The notes under the pieces: model-generated | What the model was told of the DNA's origin: nothing | Seen by the model: the letters and a program-made list of their open reading frames with translations, nothing else | Databases searched by the model: none | In this document: positions 7,379 through 14,183 of the stretch, in pieces | Numbering within the stretch: the stretch's first letter is position 1 | Layout: each line of letters begins with the position of its first letter | Made by a program: the position numbers and the translations under genes | NCBI RefSeq assembly: GCF_016757215.1 | Contig: NZ_JAESIY010000005.1 | Location: 350,031 to 414,030, forward strand | Reading direction: 5' to 3' | DNA length: 64,000 bases | Origin: Fulvivirga sediminis | GTDB taxonomy: Bacteria; Bacteroidota; Bacteroidia; Cytophagales; Cyclobacteriaceae

Positions 7379-8150
7379 ACTCCCACTCCGTTCCCGCCAT
7401 GCTTTGCATGGTGGAGTAGCCGGCGTACAAAGGAATGCGGCCATGATGAGTACTAGAGGTTTTAATAATTTATACGGAGTAACTAACAATAATAGGTTCA
7501 ATTTTGCCAATAAGTTAGCTCAAAAGCCTACGGCTTCCGACAGAGATAAAATAAGCACAGCGCTGGGTGGTCAATTAGGAAGAGATGGCACTTTTTATCA
7601 ATTTGTGAGTACTGCACATTATAGTACCCAAGGTAATATGTGGGGTGCAGGGTATGTAACTGAACAGCATATTAATTTAGAAACAGCAGTAGGTAGTGGA
7701 ATTATTTACCATGAAGGAGTTTTTACATTAAGCGATGCTAATGGCTATTGGAGTCAGAACGGGATAGAAGAAGTCCATATAGATGCAGGATTAGTCGATT
7801 TAAGTCATATTGATTTAAATATTTTTGAAATAAGAGGAACTGATAGGGTTCTTGTTCCAACTTTATTAGGTAGTAGAGATGGAATGGTTCATGGAAGAAT
7901 TTGGATAAGAAATGAAGGAAACGGGATGGTCACCATTGAGTCTGGACTTTATGATTTTAACACCGGAGCTCCCGAAAATCCATGGATTGGAGAAAGAAGT
8001 ACTTTTTGGCGAAATGTATTTACTGAAATTGGAAATTGGCATGCGGGAGATGGCACACCTTATATGATAATTTATGATGGTTTTGGGAACCTAAACTACA
8101 ATCGTGGATCCAAGGTAACAAATCACTATTTGAAAACAGGAGGCTATTAA
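7227..8150 (+). CDS. Chimeric orphan toxin: type B pre-toxin joined to a type A toxin through the hairpin
   Basis: 307 residues. Residues 1-51 are type B pre-toxin (KLKAMYGLSGMNDQQKAN...). Residues 52-64 (LPLRSRHALHGGV) are encoded by the junction hairpin, which is read in frame. The last bases of the type A pre-toxin follow (AGVQRNAAMMS), then a toxin part that begins TRGFNNLYGVTNNNRF. The first 78 residues of that part duplicate 1959-2195. The rest (from about residue 150) is unique and rich in Gly, Trp and Asp, with HIDAGLVDLSHIDLNIFEI and a Tyr/Asn-rich end. No catalytic motif is recognised. The mosaic build is direct evidence of recombination between cassettes at the hairpin. The next gene's ATG follows its stop immediately. 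Confidence 0.65.
   Translation: MSISVDGFSRNVAILSASKLKAMYGLSGMNDQQKANIARQMGSSSRADIEELPLRSRHALHGGVAGVQRNAAMMSTRGFNNLYGVTNNNRFNFANKLAQKPTASDRDKISTALGGQLGRDGTFYQFVSTAHYSTQGNMWGAGYVTEQHINLETAVGSGIIYHEGVFTLSDANGYWSQNGIEEVHIDAGLVDLSHIDLNIFEIRGTDRVLVPTLLGSRDGMVHGRIWIRNEGNGMVTIESGLYDFNTGAPENPWIGERSTFWRNVFTEIGNWHAGDGTPYMIIYDGFGNLNYNRGSKVTNHYLKTGGY
7394..7414. repeat. Cassette-junction hairpin, copy 4 (inside a coding frame)
   Basis: Same stem and TTT loop as copy 1. Here it sits within an open frame and encodes part of RSRHALHGG. The flanks are type B pre-toxin on the left and the end of type A pre-toxin on the right. Confidence 0.75.
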
Positions 8151-8780
8151 ATGAGAGGTTATCCATATTTATTTTTTTTACTTATCTTATTAATAGGCAT
8201 ATCATGTGGTGGCGGTGTAGATAATTATGAAGAAGTCGGAGGGGGGTATACATATTGTCGTGATGGGGAAACAGCTTATTTAAGGTCAGATACTCCATTT
8301 AAGCAAAGTATTAGTTCTAAGATCATAGATATTAAATTTAATGATGAATTTGTTATTCTAAGCCAGAATCCAGCTATGGAAGCACATTCAAAGGATTTTT
8401 CTTCAGATTTATCTTATATTGTTTCCAAATATTTTTCAAAGGAAACTAATTTGGATTCTCTAGAGGTCGTGACAGACGTTTTTTATGAAAATGACAATGT
8501 TGATTTAGTCAGCTTAAGAAATTGCTTTTTGAAAAAAGGATTTACTTTTAACAACAGTGTTTCAGATAAAATTATTAGCAAAAATATAGCTGATAGCATA
8601 CTAAGAAATGATCCTTATTTCATTGATCTTTTCTCTAGGGAATTAAACTTTTGGATAATTCATCACAAAAATAAGGATAGATCTATTGTTTTTGGTCCTT
8701 ATTCAAGATCTCAATATTATATGAAACGAAAAAAACTTAATATTCCTAATGACTTAGTTTTGGAGATAGAAAAAGATTAA
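8151..8780 (+). CDS. Lipoprotein with a DUF3997-like C-terminus, probable immunity protein
   Basis: 209 residues. The lipoprotein signal is MRGYPYLFFLLILLIGISC (Cys 19), followed by a Gly-rich linker and YCRDGETAYLRSD. The C-terminal 50 residues (FWIIHHKNKDRSIVFGPYS, then RSQYYMKRKKLNIPNDLVL) match from memory the pattern of the DUF3997 family, in which a WII..K/GP strand pair precedes a KK.L.IP..L end; members are often found as toxin immunity proteins. ATG 8151 directly abuts the toxin's TAA, so the genes are surely co-transcribed. An immunity role for the upstream chimeric toxin is inferred, and the family call rests on motif memory alone. Confidence 0.6.
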   Translation: MRGYPYLFFLLILLIGISCGGGVDNYEEVGGGYTYCRDGETAYLRSDTPFKQSISSKIIDIKFNDEFVILSQNPAMEAHSKDFSSDLSYIVSKYFSKETNLDSLEVVTDVFYENDNVDLVSLRNCFLKKGFTFNNSVSDKIISKNIADSILRNDPYFIDLFSRELNFWIIHHKNKDRSIVFGPYSRSQYYMKRKKLNIPNDLVLEIEKD

Positions 8781-9083
8781 AAAGATTAATCCTACGCTAG
8801 TCGTGCTTCTAGCTCGGCTTTAAGTTCTCAAAATAGAAATAAGTTTGATGTGGGCTGGTCACTGGGTGGACCTGCTATCTTTGACTGGACCTCCGTTCCC
8901 GCCATGCTTTGCATGGTGAAGCTACAGATTTCACCTGTTCGTAAACATACCCACTTAGCGGTGGGCTCGCTATTTTCAACGCGTACCTGCTCGGCTATAC
9001 GTTCAATGGCACGTCTGTGAGTGGGCATCGGGCTGGTCATTGGGCCAAGGCCGGCGCGGTGGGCTTTGCAAAACGCGGCTATG
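8781..9083 (+). pseudogene. Broken pre-toxin with inserted hairpin block (type A repeat, copy 3)
   Basis: The frame from about 8792 reads [20 protein letters not shown], then GWSLGGPAIFDWTS, and runs into the hairpin block at 8890. Beyond the block a different frame resumes the type A pre-toxin (LSGGLAIFNAYLLGYTFNG...) with several substitutions (SGHRAGHWAKAGAVG) before decaying. The left piece looks like the native sequence that preceded AIF in the pre-toxin, so the block appears to have been inserted into, or to have replaced part of, a continuous gene. The whole stretch is non-coding now. Confidence 0.55.
8899..8919. repeat. Cassette-junction hairpin, copy 5
   Basis: CCGCCATGC, TTT, GCATGGTGA. 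The outermost pair is lost and eight pairs remain. It lies inside the broken pre-toxin. Confidence 0.7.
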
Positions 9084-9223
9084 CCATCATAAAGGTCATT
9101 AGATGCTATCTATCATGTAAGTAGCATGAATGATTAGCAAAAGGTAGGTTTAGCATATAAATTCGCTAACCATCAACTCTTGGCCATTAAAGATGCTACT
9201 GTATGGAAATTTCATAATGGATA
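9084..9223 (+). pseudogene. Strongly decayed toxin front domain
   Basis: Conceptual translation from about 9098 reads SLDAIYHVSSMND, stop, QKVGLAYKFANHQLLAIKDA, TVWKFHNG, stop. It lines up with the type B toxin front (SKLNAMYGLSGMNDQQRASF..., VTGWKFHD) at 5862, with two stops and many substitutions. It is the oldest-looking cassette remnant and the last before the chromosomal gene remnant. Confidence 0.5.
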
Positions 9224-9427
9224 GGCCACTTTAAGTTTAGAAAAATAGAAATAGATACGGCTGAAAAAAAGGGGGATTTGATCCAAGAAAAAGCAGCTCA
9301 GGAAGGAATCATACTCGGCAATGGCTATGGAACCAACAAAGTTGACTCCTTTAGAATAGCTAACTTCCCAGCAATAAAAAAGGACGAAGTAAAAACACTG
9401 AAGAAGTTTTTAAGGAAGAATCTTTAA
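9224..9427 (+). pseudogene. 3' remnant of a SerC-like (class V) aminotransferase
   Basis: The last 67 codons of a frame ending at TAA 9425-9427 read GHFKFRKIEIDTAEKKGDL... and end with ILGNGYGTNKVDSFRIANFP, AIKKDEVKTLKKFLRKNL. The GxGYG...FRIANFPA pattern is the characteristic C-terminus of phosphoserine aminotransferase and close class V relatives. No start or upstream part is present: the frame runs into decayed toxin sequence on the left. This is the broken 3' end of a chromosomal gene and marks the right edge of the toxin array insertion or rearrangement. Confidence 0.6.
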
Positions 9428-10651
9428 CTACTTCTTCCTTTTCCCTGAAGGAATTTTCAACTCTGGCACAAGCTGCTTTTGGGTGATCATTGAAGTAATC
9501 AAAGTAGCTTTGCCATTGACATGCTTAGTCCATGATGCTAAAATATTACCATTGTGAGCCTTGATAGAAAGACCTGACCTAAGTGCCTGATCTATTTGAA
9601 AAGACTCACTGGTCAACTTTTTATTAACAAAACTTGCTCCACCATCTATTGAATAAGCTATAATTACATCGGTTGCATTACTTTCTTTGCTCTCTGTTTG
9701 GTAGTATAAAATATAGATCACTCCTATTTCATGATCTTGAGCCATTACAGGCATAAAATGCTGCCCGTCACTGGCTTCATTTACCTGGCCGATAGTATTC
9801 CAATAATCTCCATTATTTCTTGACGAAATAAAATAAATATTAGTCCCCGCTGTAGGCCTCTTATCATCCCAAGTCAAATACAAACCTCCACGATACTGTG
9901 TAGAGGTCACATCCAAAATCAGTTGTGGCTCCGTCTGGTGTTCATTTAGCCCTGGCATTAATAAGGAGTCTCCTGCAAAATAATCTGCCACACTTATATC
10001 TTTATAAAGCCATGTTTTACCTTTATCATAGCTCCTGTCCATTAAGATGCCTGTTTGAGTACTCAGGTAGGCCACATACATACGATCATCAGGACTAAAG
10101 CCCAAAGCACTACCTGTAATAGTCTGCTCTTCACAAGAGACTTCTGCTATTTTGGCGATCTTACCCCATTTTTTTCCACCATTTAAATCAGAGTAATAAA
10201 CGGTATTTTTACACCCATCTTCCTCAGATTTCACTACACAGGTAAATCCCAAGCTTCCATTATTAATATTATTAACCACCTGATAATTGATCAAGCCTGA
10301 AAAGCGTTGCCTCCCCTCTTCTTCCCAGCTAGCCCCGCTATCTTTCGACTTAAAACCTACTACCTCTTCTCCTTTGGTGGCAAATGCATAAAAAACGCCT
10401 TTATTATCAGAAACTACTGTTACCCCATCAGCACTTATTCCCAAAGAAGATGTATTCCAGCTTTTACCTGAATCATCAGAATAAAACATTTCGCCAGTGG
10501 ACGACGAGATAACCATATTATTCTCTTTCTTTAAACTAATGGCCACGTCTGGTTCAGATAGGTTTTTCTGCGCTGGCAGCTCTAAAGCAGGAAATTGAGC
10601 TAATGAAAAAGTAAAATAAAATGCTAATAATGAAGTTAAGATATATCTCAT
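9428..10651 (-). CDS. Secreted BNR/Asp-box beta-propeller protein (sialidase-like fold)
   Basis: 407 residues from ATG 10651, chosen because it starts a signal peptide (MRYILTSLLAFYFTFSLAQ); the frame is open upstream to 10738 without a better start. Five Asp-box motifs of the S.D.G..W/F type are visible: SDDSGKSWN, SKDSGASWE, SYDKGKTWL, SRNNGDYWN and SIDGGASF. They are spaced as in six-bladed sialidase-fold propellers. A catalytic Arg triad cannot be verified by eye, so the protein may bind or hydrolyse glycans or be a structural propeller. Its stop directly adjoins the aminotransferase remnant, whose stop it faces. A divergent metal exporter lies upstream. Confidence 0.75.
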   Translation of the reverse strand: MRYILTSLLAFYFTFSLAQFPALELPAQKNLSEPDVAISLKKENNMVISSSTGEMFYSDDSGKSWNTSSLGISADGVTVVSDNKGVFYAFATKGEEVVGFKSKDSGASWEEEGRQRFSGLINYQVVNNINNGSLGFTCVVKSEEDGCKNTVYYSDLNGGKKWGKIAKIAEVSCEEQTITGSALGFSPDDRMYVAYLSTQTGILMDRSYDKGKTWLYKDISVADYFAGDSLLMPGLNEHQTEPQLILDVTSTQYRGGLYLTWDDKRPTAGTNIYFISSRNNGDYWNTIGQVNEASDGQHFMPVMAQDHEIGVIYILYYQTESKESNATDVIIAYSIDGGASFVNKKLTSESFQIDQALRSGLSIKAHNGNILASWTKHVNGKATLITSMITQKQLVPELKIPSGKRKK

Positions 10652-10742
10652 TGGGCATGAATAGTTATTAATGCGGCATAAATATAAACAAAAACCGCTG
10701 CATCTTCCCACAAGAATAGCACAGGTATCAGCTGGCATAGCT

Positions 10743-10750
10743 TATATTTG
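10743..10750 (+). promoter_or_regulatory. Possible -7 box upstream of the CDF exporter
   Basis: TATATTTG matches the Bacteroidota -7 consensus TAnnTTTG, 27 bases before ATG 10778. No TTG lies at the expected -33 distance. Confidence 0.3.
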
Positions 10751-10777
10751 CTTTGTACCTTTAAAGCTGTAAAAACT

Positions 10778-11677
10778 ATGGCGCACGATCACTCACACCA
10801 CCACGGACATCATCACCATCATGGTTCTGGCAATATTAAAGTAGCCTTTTTTCTCAATTTGGCTTTTACTATTATTGAGATTATTGGAGGGATCTTCACT
10901 AACAGCATTGCCATCTTGTCGGATGCCCTGCATGATCTCGGTGACAGCCTTAGCCTGGGACTTTCATGGTACTTCCAGAATCTATCTTCTAAAGGCCGAG
11001 ATAAAACTTTCTCTTATGGTTATAGAAGATTTTCATTATTAGGAGCTATTATCAATTCTATTGTATTGTTTTCAGGGTCTGTATTTATTATTTATGAAGC
11101 CATCCCTCGTATTTTAAATCCTGAACAACCAGAAACCAAAGGCATGATAGGTCTGGCTGTGGTAGGTATTATCATCAATGGAGCCGCAGTATTACGTCTA
11201 AAAAAAGGAAGTTCTATTAATGAAGAAGTGATATCTCTTCACCTGCTAGAAGATGTACTGGGCTGGGTAGCAGTACTCATAGGAGCGTTAATAATGCATT
11301 TTGTAGATGCTCCTGTAATTGATCCTCTCCTTTCTTTAGGCATTTCTGCTTTTATACTGTACAATGTATTTAAAAACTTAAAAAAGAGTTTCACTATTAT
11401 TTTACAAGGAACACCAAGACATTTGGAGATTGACAAAATAAGAACTGAAATAGAAGCTCTAAAAGATATCAATGAAGTGCATGACTGTCACCTGTGGACT
11501 TTAGATGGAGAATATAATATCTTTAGCGCCCACCTGGTGGTAAACTCCAGCAAAAGCATAGAAGAACTGGCAGAAATCAAAAGCAAGGTTAGAAGCCTAC
11601 TAAGCGAGCTCCACGTTAACCATGCTACGCTTGAATTTGAAACTACTCAAGAGCCATGTGCTCTTGAGAATTGCTAA
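10778..11677 (+). CDS. Cation diffusion facilitator family metal exporter (CzcD/ZitB-like)
   Basis: 299 residues. ATG 10778 was chosen because the protein then begins with a His-rich cytosolic metal-binding tail (DHSHHHGHHHHHGSG), typical of Zn/Co/Cd exporters. Six transmembrane segments follow, with the family's metal-site residues in TM2 (SDALHDLGDS, HxxxD type) and TM5 (HLLEDVLGW). The C-terminal cytosolic domain ends around HDCHLWTLDG and carries a final Cys pair (EPCALENC). It exports divalent cations from the cytoplasm in exchange for protons. It stands alone, is divergent from the BNR protein, and is followed by a bidirectional terminator. Confidence 0.92.
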   Translation: MAHDHSHHHGHHHHHGSGNIKVAFFLNLAFTIIEIIGGIFTNSIAILSDALHDLGDSLSLGLSWYFQNLSSKGRDKTFSYGYRRFSLLGAIINSIVLFSGSVFIIYEAIPRILNPEQPETKGMIGLAVVGIIINGAAVLRLKKGSSINEEVISLHLLEDVLGWVAVLIGALIMHFVDAPVIDPLLSLGISAFILYNVFKNLKKSFTIILQGTPRHLEIDKIRTEIEALKDINEVHDCHLWTLDGEYNIFSAHLVVNSSKSIEELAEIKSKVRSLLSELHVNHATLEFETTQEPCALENC

Positions 11678-11684
11678 GAAAAAA

Positions 11685-11714
11685 GCCACCTTAGAGTTTT
11701 CTGCGGTGGCCTTT
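11685..11714. terminator. Bidirectional terminator between the CDF exporter and hslU
   Basis: GCCACC (11685-11690) pairs with GGTGGC (11705-11710), with CTTTT after it on the plus strand and a T-run on the minus strand. It lies between convergent genes. Confidence 0.7.
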
Positions 11715-11737
11715 TAATTAGTTTCTATAAAGTGTTT

Positions 11738-13150
11738 TTACAAAATAAATTCGCTCAAATCTTTATTAGTAATCAGCCCTACTAGTTTATCCTGCACCAT
11801 TTCTCTGGTAATAACAATATTCGCATTCGGCCCTATCTTATCAGGAACATCGAATAAAAACTCGTTTAATAACTGGCTCATTACCGTATGTAGCCTTCTG
11901 GCCCCAATATTTTCCACTTCTGTGTTTATCTGAAATGCCTTTTCTGCTATTTCTTCAAGGGCATCTTCCTGAAAAGTAAGCTTCACATTTTCAGAATCTA
12001 ATAAGGCCTCATACTGCTTAGTCAAAGCATTTTTAGGTTCTTTTAATATATGATAAAAGTCTTCTTTAGTCAAGTTATCCAATTCTACCCTGATAGGGAA
12101 CCTACCCTGAAGCTCTGGAATAAGATCTGAAGGCTTAGCCACATGAAAAGCTCCAGCTGCAATAAAGAGGATATGATCTGTTCTTATTAACCCATATTTC
12201 GTATTAACAGTGCTACCTTCCACTATAGGTAATAGGTCTCGTTGCACTCCTTCTCTACTTACATCGGGGCCACCGCCACCTTTTTTACCAGAGCCACCAG
12301 CCGCAATTTTATCAATTTCATCTACAAAGATAATCCCTGTATTTTCTGCTTTCTGTATGGCCAGGTCTTTCACCTCATCCATATCAATAAGCTTAGCCGA
12401 TTCTTCTTCAATAAGAATCTTTCTGGCTTCAGCAATAGTTACTTTGCGCTTCTTGCTCTTTTTAGGCATCATTCCGCTAATCATCTCCTGAAGGTTAATC
12501 ATAGATGATTCGTCCATCATACCTCCGCCTATCATGCCTACACCCGGGTTAGCCGGTTTCTTCACATTGATGTCAATCTTGCGATCTTCTAACTCTCCAT
12601 TTCTGATTTTCTCTCTAAACCGCTCTCTGGTTCTTTCATTAAGTTCACTATCAGTAGCAGGAAGTTCACCGGTTACTGTTTCAGTAGAAGCCGCATTTTT
12701 CACAGTGCCATTATCTCCTTTTATAGGTGGAATTAGAGCATCGAGAATAATATCTTCCACAATTTGCTCAGCTTTTAATTTCACCTCTTCTTTCTTTTCC
12801 GCCTTTACCAGATTAACCGATTGCTCCACAAGGTCTCTCACCATGCTCTCCACGTCACGGCCTACATAACCTACTTCCGTAAACTTAGAAGCCTCTACTT
12901 TAGTAAAAGGAGCATTAGCTATTTTAGCTAGCCTGCGAGCTATCTCAGTTTTACCTACTCCTGTAGCACCTATCATTAATATATTATTAGGCACAATTTC
13001 ACCCTGCATTTCACTCTTCACATTCATACGTCTCCATCTGTTTCGTAGGGCGATGGCTACATTTCTTTTGGCATCTTTTTGCCCGATAATGTATTTATCA
13101 AGCTCTTCCACTATCTGCCTGGGTGTGAAATATGTTTCCTGATTTATCAT
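11738..13150 (-). CDS. hslU: ATP-dependent protease ATPase subunit HslU (ClpY)
   Basis: 470 residues, close to the usual 440-470. It unfolds substrates and feeds them to the HslV peptidase in the cytoplasm. Visible features are the N-terminal FTPRQIVEELDKYIIGQ, Walker A GATGVGKTE, the GYVGRDVES pore-loop motif, an acidic, variable I-domain (about residues 110-250), Walker B IIFVDEIDK, a Gly-rich insertion (GGSGKKGGGGPD), sensor II IGARRLH and the canonical C-terminal LSEFIL tail that docks into HslV. It is the third gene of the lon-porQ-hslU cluster, 2 bases downstream of porQ. HslV, usually adjacent in other phyla, is not in the window. Confidence 0.95.
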   Translation of the reverse strand: MINQETYFTPRQIVEELDKYIIGQKDAKRNVAIALRNRWRRMNVKSEMQGEIVPNNILMIGATGVGKTEIARRLAKIANAPFTKVEASKFTEVGYVGRDVESMVRDLVEQSVNLVKAEKKEEVKLKAEQIVEDIILDALIPPIKGDNGTVKNAASTETVTGELPATDSELNERTRERFREKIRNGELEDRKIDINVKKPANPGVGMIGGGMMDESSMINLQEMISGMMPKKSKKRKVTIAEARKILIEEESAKLIDMDEVKDLAIQKAENTGIIFVDEIDKIAAGGSGKKGGGGPDVSREGVQRDLLPIVEGSTVNTKYGLIRTDHILFIAAGAFHVAKPSDLIPELQGRFPIRVELDNLTKEDFYHILKEPKNALTKQYEALLDSENVKLTFQEDALEEIAEKAFQINTEVENIGARRLHTVMSQLLNEFLFDVPDKIGPNANIVITREMVQDKLVGLITNKDLSEFIL

Positions 13151-13152
13151 AT

Positions 13153-14160
13153 CTAAATTTTTCTTTTTCTTAAAAATAAATTTGTGTTGGCAGTAATTGT
13201 AAAACTATTTGAAGCTCCTGCCGCATGATAGCCTCCTCGGCTATATGCAAACTCAAAGGCTTTTATTCTAAACATTAGTCCATAAGAAAAGCCAGCGCCA
13301 TGAGCTCCATCTTCCAACCTGAGTTCCTCTCTTATTAAATGGTTATATCCTAACCGAAAATTCAGGTTTTTACTAATCAATAGTTCCGCTCCTACTACCA
13401 CATGTCTAAAAACTTTATCGAAGGCGCTAGGAGAATCTTCACCCGCACCTCCTTTATAAATATCATTTTCTCTTGCCAGATTATACCCAGTAAAAGAGAA
13501 CCTAAAAGGCATATGTTCAGGCTTAAAACTCACCCCTGTCTGCAAATCAAAAGGCAGTTTACTATTTGAGGTTTCTGTATAGTCACTGAACACCAGACCA
13601 ATATTTTTAAACACCAGACCAGCCGTAAGGTTCAATGTAGGATGCTTGAATACGCCTCCCACATCCATTGCAAGAGCATTAGAACTGTAAGCATCTATAC
13701 TTGAATTAACATATTTCAAGGTGGCTCCCATGGTGAAATTAGCTATTTGATGGCTCTTACCTATGTAAATTACGGTTTCTCCTCCATGAAAGTCTCCTAA
13801 AGCCGCTCCTGTATTATCATAGCTATCAATATCTCCATATCCGAAATGATGAGTACCTATGTACCAGCTTCCCCACTTATCAAAATCATGTTTATAAGTA
13901 AAAGAAACAGCATTAACATCAGCGAAATAGGAGAGATAATTAAAAGAAATATATCCTCCCAAGCTATCTCCCACCGCTGCCGGGTTATTGTACAATAGAT
14001 TAATATCTTCGTTGTATAAAGATACATTTACGCCTCCCAGTCCTGCTGCTCTGGCCGATGAAGGAACATTCATAAACTCAAAAGAACGACGGCCTCCCAC
14101 CTGCCCATACGCTGTAAGGCAAGTAAAAAGAAGGCCGGCTATAATTATGATTTTGTTCAT
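13153..14160 (-). CDS. porQ: Type IX secretion system protein PorQ
   Basis: 335 residues from ATG 14160. A longer reading begins at 14172, but GGGAG lies 5 bases before 14160 and the signal peptide (MNKIIIIAGLLFTCLTAYGQ) starts there. The mature N-terminus (RRSFEFMNVPSSARAAGLGG, VNVSL) is the hallmark of PorQ, an outer-membrane beta-barrel of the PorV/FadL-like group. In Bacteroidota that use T9SS it takes part in the PorU-PorV-PorQ-PorZ attachment complex, which handles cargo at the cell surface. The remainder is a series of amphipathic strands. It lies between lon (23 bases) and hslU (2 bases), implying co-transcription with cytosolic proteases. Confidence 0.88.
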   Translation of the reverse strand: MNKIIIIAGLLFTCLTAYGQVGGRRSFEFMNVPSSARAAGLGGVNVSLYNEDINLLYNNPAAVGDSLGGYISFNYLSYFADVNAVSFTYKHDFDKWGSWYIGTHHFGYGDIDSYDNTGAALGDFHGGETVIYIGKSHQIANFTMGATLKYVNSSIDAYSSNALAMDVGGVFKHPTLNLTAGLVFKNIGLVFSDYTETSNSKLPFDLQTGVSFKPEHMPFRFSFTGYNLARENDIYKGGAGEDSPSAFDKVFRHVVVGAELLISKNLNFRLGYNHLIREELRLEDGAHGAGFSYGLMFRIKAFEFAYSRGGYHAAGASNSFTITANTNLFLRKRKI

Positions 14161-14183
14161 AAATGCTCCCAAGAAGATCTAAC

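Noticed and set aside
7223..7510. Minus-strand frame of 95 codons
   Set aside because: Antisense to the chimeric toxin; a shadow of the conserved plus-strand frame.
1775..8919. CRISPR array from the repeated hairpins
   Set aside because: Spacing is irregular (1.3-2.3 kb), the intervals are genes rather than short spacers, and no cas genes are present.
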